From: Zetaproteobacteria bacterium CG_4_9_14_3_um_filter_49_83
Lineage (GTDB): Bacteria; Pseudomonadota; Zetaproteobacteria; Mariprofundales; Mariprofundaceae
Direction of reading: 5' to 3'
DNA: 36,499 nt
Assembly (NCBI GenBank): GCA_002791545.1
Contig: PFXG01000069.1
Span: 1-36,499 of the forward strand
A program made the translations under genes and the position numbers. The notes beneath the pieces were generated by a model. It ran no database searches and was not told where the DNA came from. It saw nothing but the letters and a program-made list of their open reading frames with translations. Position 1 is the stretch's first letter. Each line of letters begins with the position of its first letter. Of this stretch, positions 32,652 through 36,499 are shown one piece after another.

Positions 32652-33296
32652 TTATCCATTTGAAAATTGCCATGGCGCAGCCTCGCGACGCTTCAGTTCA
32701 AAGGCATGAATTTCATCAGCTTGCTGCAAAGTAAGACCGATATCATCCAAACCATTAAGCAGACAATGCTTACGGAAAGAATCGATATCGAAAGAAAATA
32801 CAGCCCCCGATGGCGTAGAAATCGTCTGGGCGTACAAATCCACACTCAGGTGATAAGCCTCGTTAGCCACTGTTTCAGCAAACAACACATCCATCGCTTC
32901 ATTACCAAGAATCACCGGCAAAATGCCATTTTTAAAACAGTTATTGTAAAAGATATCGGCGAAGGACGGTGCAATCACGCAGCGAAAGCCGTAGTCCAGC
33001 AATGCCCACGGTGCATGCTCGCGTGACGAACCGCAGCCGAAATTTTCACGCGCCAACAGAATCTCCGCACCCTGATAGCGAGATTGATTCAGCACAAACG
33101 CCTGACGCAGCGGCCGGTTGGTGCAATCCATACCGGGCTGCCCGACATCCTCATAGCGCCATTCATCAAACAGATATGGACCGTAGCCGGTTCGCTTGAT
33201 GGATTTTAAAAACTGCTTAGGAATAATGGCATCGGTATCCACATTGGCCCGATCCAGCGGTGCAACCAATCCGTTTAATGTCGTAAATGCCTGCAT
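32652..33296 (-). CDS. leuD: 3-Isopropylmalate dehydratase small subunit
   Basis: This 214-residue small subunit forms isopropylmalate isomerase with LeuC. Motifs are [26 protein letters not shown] near the N-terminus, [27 protein letters not shown] and the [19 protein letters not shown] swivel segment. The ATG at 33296 begins [14 protein letters not shown], as in relatives, 2 bases after the leuC stop. Leucine biosynthesis; leuA and leuB are not in the window. Confidence 0.96.
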   Translation of the reverse strand: MQAFTTLNGLVAPLDRANVDTDAIIPKQFLKSIKRTGYGPYLFDEWRYEDVGQPGMDCTNRPLRQAFVLNQSRYQGAEILLARENFGCGSSREHAPWALLDYGFRCVIAPSFADIFYNNCFKNGILPVILGNEAMDVLFAETVANEAYHLSVDLYAQTISTPSGAVFSFDIDSFRKHCLLNGLDDIGLTLQQADEIHAFELKRREAAPWQFSNG

Positions 33297-33298
33297 GA

Positions 33299-34702
33299 TT
33301 AACTCCAATCCCTGATATCTACAAAATGACCGGCAATCGCTGCCGCCGCTGCCATCGCCGGACTCACCAGATGCGTACGCCCTCCGGCGCCCTGACGGCC
33401 TTCAAAGTTTCTATTAGACGTTGAAGCACAACGATCACCCGCATCCAGCCGATCCGCATTCATCGCCAGACACATCGAGCAACCCGGATCACGCCATTCG
33501 AACCCGGCAGCTACAAAAATTTTATCCAGCCCTTCCGCCTCAACTTGTTGCTTCACCAGACCGGAACCCGGCACGGCCATCGCCAGCTTCACATTGTCCG
33601 CCACCTTTTTTCCGTTCACTACTTCAGCGGCCGCACGAAAATCTTCAATACGCGCATTGGTACAGGAGCCGATGAACACCTTGTCGACAGTAATATCGGT
33701 GATGCTGATCCCCTCTTCCAGCCCCATATACACATAGGCTCGCTGCCATCCCTGACGCTGTGTTTCATCTTTCGCATCAGCCAGCATCGGTGTTTTACCA
33801 GTAATCGGCAATACCATCTCCGGACTCGTTCCCCACGTCACCTGCGGTGCAATATCGTTGGCATCCAATGTCATTTCAGCGTCAAAATTAGCATCTGTAT
33901 CGGAATGCAATGCACGCCAGGCTGCAACGGCCTGCTCCCAAACGTCTGCCTTAGGTGCATAAGGACGTCCTTTGACGTAATCAATCGTTACATCATCGAC
34001 CGCCACCATGCCACAGCGCGCTCCGGCCTCAATGGCCATATTGCAAAGACTCATCCTGCCTTCCATGCTCAACGACCGAATCGCCGAACCGGCAAACTCC
34101 AGTGCATAGCCTGTACCACCAGCTGTACCGATTTCGCCGATGATATACAAGGCAACATCCTTACCGGTCACGCCAAAAGGCAAATCACCTTCAACATTAA
34201 TGCGCATCACTTTTGGTTTTTTCTGGATCAGACATTGCGTCGCCAGTACGTGCTCCACCTCAGAGGTACCGATACCCATGGCAATAGCACCAAACGCACC
34301 GTGCGTCGCTGTATGAGAGTCACCGCAGACCACAGTCATACCCGGCAGAGTCAGTCCCTGCTCAGGCCCAATCACATGTACAATCCCTTGCCGCACATCA
34401 TTCATACCGAATTCGGTAATACCGAACTCGGCGCAATTCGCATCCAATGCTTCCACCTGAGCTCGTGAAACCGGATCGATAATTCCCTTTTCACGATGCG
34501 CCGTCGGCACATTATGATCCGGCGTGGCCACCGCTGCACTGACACGCCATGGCTTTCGTCCGGCCAAACGTAAGCCCTCAAAAGCCTGTGGACTGGTGAC
34601 TTCATGCACCAGATGGCGATCGATATACAACAGCGTTGAGCCATCTTCGTTTTCTTTTACAACATGCTGTTGCCAGACCTTTTCAAACAGTGTGTAACCC
34701 AT
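33299..34702 (-). CDS. leuC: 3-Isopropylmalate dehydratase large subunit
   Basis: This 467-residue aconitase-type enzyme of leucine synthesis isomerises 2- to 3-isopropylmalate. The cluster-binding cysteines are in [13 protein letters not shown] and in the later pair [11 protein letters not shown]. Substrate motifs [13 protein letters not shown]-like ([14 protein letters not shown]), [32 protein letters not shown] and [10 protein letters not shown] are present. The ATG at 34702 starts [10 protein letters not shown], as in relatives, behind a GGGG site. It is divergent from a LysR-type regulator. Confidence 0.97.
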   Translation of the reverse strand: MGYTLFEKVWQQHVVKENEDGSTLLYIDRHLVHEVTSPQAFEGLRLAGRKPWRVSAAVATPDHNVPTAHREKGIIDPVSRAQVEALDANCAEFGITEFGMNDVRQGIVHVIGPEQGLTLPGMTVVCGDSHTATHGAFGAIAMGIGTSEVEHVLATQCLIQKKPKVMRINVEGDLPFGVTGKDVALYIIGEIGTAGGTGYALEFAGSAIRSLSMEGRMSLCNMAIEAGARCGMVAVDDVTIDYVKGRPYAPKADVWEQAVAAWRALHSDTDANFDAEMTLDANDIAPQVTWGTSPEMVLPITGKTPMLADAKDETQRQGWQRAYVYMGLEEGISITDITVDKVFIGSCTNARIEDFRAAAEVVNGKKVADNVKLAMAVPGSGLVKQQVEAEGLDKIFVAAGFEWRDPGCSMCLAMNADRLDAGDRCASTSNRNFEGRQGAGGRTHLVSPAMAAAAAIAGHFVDIRDWS

Positions 34703-34828
34703 ATTTACCCCGTTTATTGCCTTCACTCATTCAACCAAAGTGAATCAAATTCAATACCATGCGAACCATATTCTTACTTTACAAACGAATAAATCGAAAT
34801 AAATTTGATCCCATGTTGAGTTTATTTC
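34703..34828. promoter_or_regulatory. Divergent intergenic region leuC / LysR regulator
   Basis: A 126-base A/T-rich region between two divergent genes, the usual place for a LysR-type binding site and both promoters. Several AAATNN/ATTT-type near-palindromes are present (around 34785-34810) but no single clear T-N11-A operator can be fixed by eye. Confidence 0.4.
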
Positions 34829-35734
34829 ATGCCTAAGCCATTACAGACACCCTCATTAAAAGCACTTCGAGCCTTTGAAGTGGCAGGCAGACTACTGAAT
34901 CAGCGCAAGGCAGCCGACGTACTATGTGTCACACCTTCGGCCCTGAGTCACCAAATTCGCGCCCTTGAAGAATATCTGGGTTTAGCTTTATTTATTCGCT
35001 TACCCAAAGGACTGAAACTCACCGCAGCGGGCAGCAAATTATTACCCCAATTGACGCTTGCTTTCGACGGCATTGATCAGGCTATTGATTCGTTACAGCA
35101 GGATCAGCGCAATAAAATACTTACCGTCAGCATGCTCTCTACGTTTGCCATGCGCTGGTTTATTCCGAGACTATATCGTTTTCGCCTGCTTCATCCGGAT
35201 ATTGAAGTGCGCATTTCCACCTCGATTGAACTGGTGGATTTCAACAAGGAGGATATCGATTGCGCCATCCGTTCCGGTCAGGGCACCTGGCGCGGCACGC
35301 AATCGCTGAGGCTACTTGACGAACAATTCGCCCCTGTTTGCAGCCCCGCCCTAATCAGCAGCGAACAACCACTTTCCACACCGCAACAACTATCAAAACA
35401 CACGTTACTGCATTCAAAATTACGGCCCAATGACTGGCAAACATGGCTCACATCCGTTGACCTGCCCAACCTTAAAGGGGCACAGCAACTGGAATTCGAA
35501 ACACGTAATTTTGCTATAGCTGCGGCCATTCGCGGCCTTGGCATTGCGATCATTGACCCGTTACTGGTCGAAGAAGAACTCAAGGATAGTCGCCTGATTC
35601 AGCCATTCAAACACACCATGCCCTCAAGCAGAGCTTATTATCTCGTCTGGCCGGAGAATCGGCCGCCTTCACCGGAACTTTCCGCCTTCCGCAGCTGGCT
35701 GCTAAGCGAAGTAGGCATCGCCGAAACTGTCTGA
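34829..35734 (+). CDS. LysR-type regulator of the GcvA branch
   Basis: This 301-residue protein has an N-terminal helix-turn-helix (about 8-65; SLKALRAFEVAGRLLNQRKAADVLCVTPSALSHQIRALEEYLGLALF) and a periplasmic-binding-like effector domain (LTVSMLSTFAMRWFIPRLYRF, VDFNKEDIDCAIRSGQGTW, FAPVCSPAL). The ALRAFEVAG and SHQIRALEEYLG signatures fit the GcvA group. It is the only clear plus-strand gene. Its target is unknown; divergence from leuCD suggests it may control leuCD or itself. The ribosome site is weak. It ends 12 bases before a strong terminator. Confidence 0.9.
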   Translation: MPKPLQTPSLKALRAFEVAGRLLNQRKAADVLCVTPSALSHQIRALEEYLGLALFIRLPKGLKLTAAGSKLLPQLTLAFDGIDQAIDSLQQDQRNKILTVSMLSTFAMRWFIPRLYRFRLLHPDIEVRISTSIELVDFNKEDIDCAIRSGQGTWRGTQSLRLLDEQFAPVCSPALISSEQPLSTPQQLSKHTLLHSKLRPNDWQTWLTSVDLPNLKGAQQLEFETRNFAIAAAIRGLGIAIIDPLLVEEELKDSRLIQPFKHTMPSSRAYYLVWPENRPPSPELSAFRSWLLSEVGIAETV

Positions 35735-35746
35735 TTCAGACAAAAA

Positions 35747-35781
35747 AAAGAGGGCAAACTCATCAAGACTTTGCCCTCTTT
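35747..35781 (+). terminator. Intrinsic terminator after the LysR gene, probably bidirectional
   Basis: AAAGAGGGCAAA at 35747-35758 is exactly complementary to TTTGCCCTCTTT at 35770-35781, with an 11-base loop. The stem is flanked by an A-run on the left and a T-run on the right, so it can end transcripts from the LysR gene and from the convergent exported-protein gene (stop at 35851). Confidence 0.93.
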
Positions 35782-35850
35782 ATAACATTCATTCTCAGCT
35801 TTAAATTTACAGCGTTGCCGAAATATTACATCCGACAATCAGGCAGCTTA

Positions 35851-36399
35851 TTAACTTTCCGCATTACCATAAATAACAACACTCGCATCCTGATAAATCA
35901 ATTTCCAACGCTCTGCTTGTCCTGCTTCGATATCCGGCAATTCAACTGGCTTGATAATTGCGGAGCTGTTTACCTTTTCTCCGGAGTGGGTAATCAGCGC
36001 TGCTTTACAATGCCCTGTAACTTTTATGCCATTATGCTTACCTGATTCATCCTTCATCATCACACCAAAATTACAGTCGATGCCATAGTCTTCAAATTCA
36101 CCGGAACTTTGACGAAGTAAATTATTCTGGATATTCACGACATCATCATGAGTAACACCTGCCTCGTGACTTAAAAATATGTAGTGCCCTTTGCCATCAA
36201 GTTGAGTTAACAAATCGGCTTCATCCCCTTTGATCTCTTCAGGGAAAGCATAAGCCTTATCCGCTTTATAAAAGCCAGCCAGATTAATGAAATGCTGTTC
36301 CTCTGCATTCGCCTCAGCCAGAGCAGACACACTGAAACCAAAAACAATAGCTGCAGTGATAATCACACTTTGTAATAAAGTACTTTTCTTGTTTTTCAT
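35851..36399 (-). CDS. Small exported protein of unknown function
   Basis: This 182-residue protein has an N-terminal signal peptide (about 1-28; KKSTLLQSVIITAAIVFGFSVSALA). The mature part is acidic, with no membrane segment, and two cysteines (109 and 131) that could form a disulphide in the periplasm (YGIDCNFGVMMKDE ... VTGHCKAALI). I do not recognise a family. The ATG has AGAGGA 5 bases ahead. It is convergent with the LysR gene and shares its terminator. Upstream, 36400-36499 holds a small CCGC-TATC-GCGG hairpin at 36431-36442 and no clear promoter. Confidence 0.75.
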   Translation of the reverse strand: MKNKKSTLLQSVIITAAIVFGFSVSALAEANAEEQHFINLAGFYKADKAYAFPEEIKGDEADLLTQLDGKGHYIFLSHEAGVTHDDVVNIQNNLLRQSSGEFEDYGIDCNFGVMMKDESGKHNGIKVTGHCKAALITHSGEKVNSSAIIKPVELPDIEAGQAERWKLIYQDASVVIYGNAES

Positions 36400-36499
36400 G
36401 ACATCCTCTTTTTCATATTGTTGGACGAACCCGCTATCGCGGAGAAAAAGAATTCACGCACTCAAATACCCTCCCTCTCGCCAAATCATCTAAAATGTA

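Overview
The window carries chromosomal DNA of a Gram-negative bacterium. A full type II secretion operon, an outer-membrane barrel gene, an OmpA-type lipoprotein, GspN/GspM and a dnaX-ybaB-recR block show this. The mixture fits a proteobacterium of the gamma/zeta type. No rRNA or other decisive marker is present, so the genus is not called. Nearly every gene is on the minus strand; only the LysR regulator at 34829 is on plus.

Region 1 (1-10403) is a type I-F CRISPR-Cas locus read right to left: a WYL regulator, an ORF6N fragment, cas1, a 38-codon gene, a short KilA-N gene, a Bro-N gene, cas2-3, csy1, csy2, csy3 and the first 109 codons of cas6f, cut by the window edge. The unusual part is the segment between the regulator and cas2-3. 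In I-F loci cas1 and cas2-3 are normally adjacent. Here three different phage-antirepressor-type DNA-binding domains (ORF6N, KilA-N, Bro-N) flank or separate them, and the inserted genes are tied to the cas genes by 4-base stop/start overlaps. The KilA-N and Bro-N genes each contain a long inverted repeat exactly at their hallmark motif, in codon phase, so that both strands encode nearly the same short peptide. This is the best candidate for an undescribed system. No CRISPR array is visible; it would be expected beyond position 1.

Region 2 (10570-18434) is housekeeping: two peptide-type ABC ATPases, a glycerate-kinase-like P-loop kinase, yggT, proC, yggS, a degenerate glycosyltransferase-like gene, recR, ybaB and dnaX. 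dnaX carries an in-frame A-AAA-AAG slippery heptamer with a -1 stop four codons on.

Region 3 (18611-32570) is a type II secretion operon. It begins with a barrel-type outer-membrane protein and runs gspC, D, E, F, an unknown membrane protein, a YidD-like protein, G, H, I, J, K, L, M, N, followed by an OmpA-family lipoprotein. Most junctions overlap by 1-13 bases, which suggests one coupled transcript. No prepilin peptidase (gspO) is present here.

Region 4 (32652-36499) holds leuC-leuD (isopropylmalate isomerase), a divergent GcvA-type LysR regulator, a strong shared terminator and a small exported protein of unknown function.
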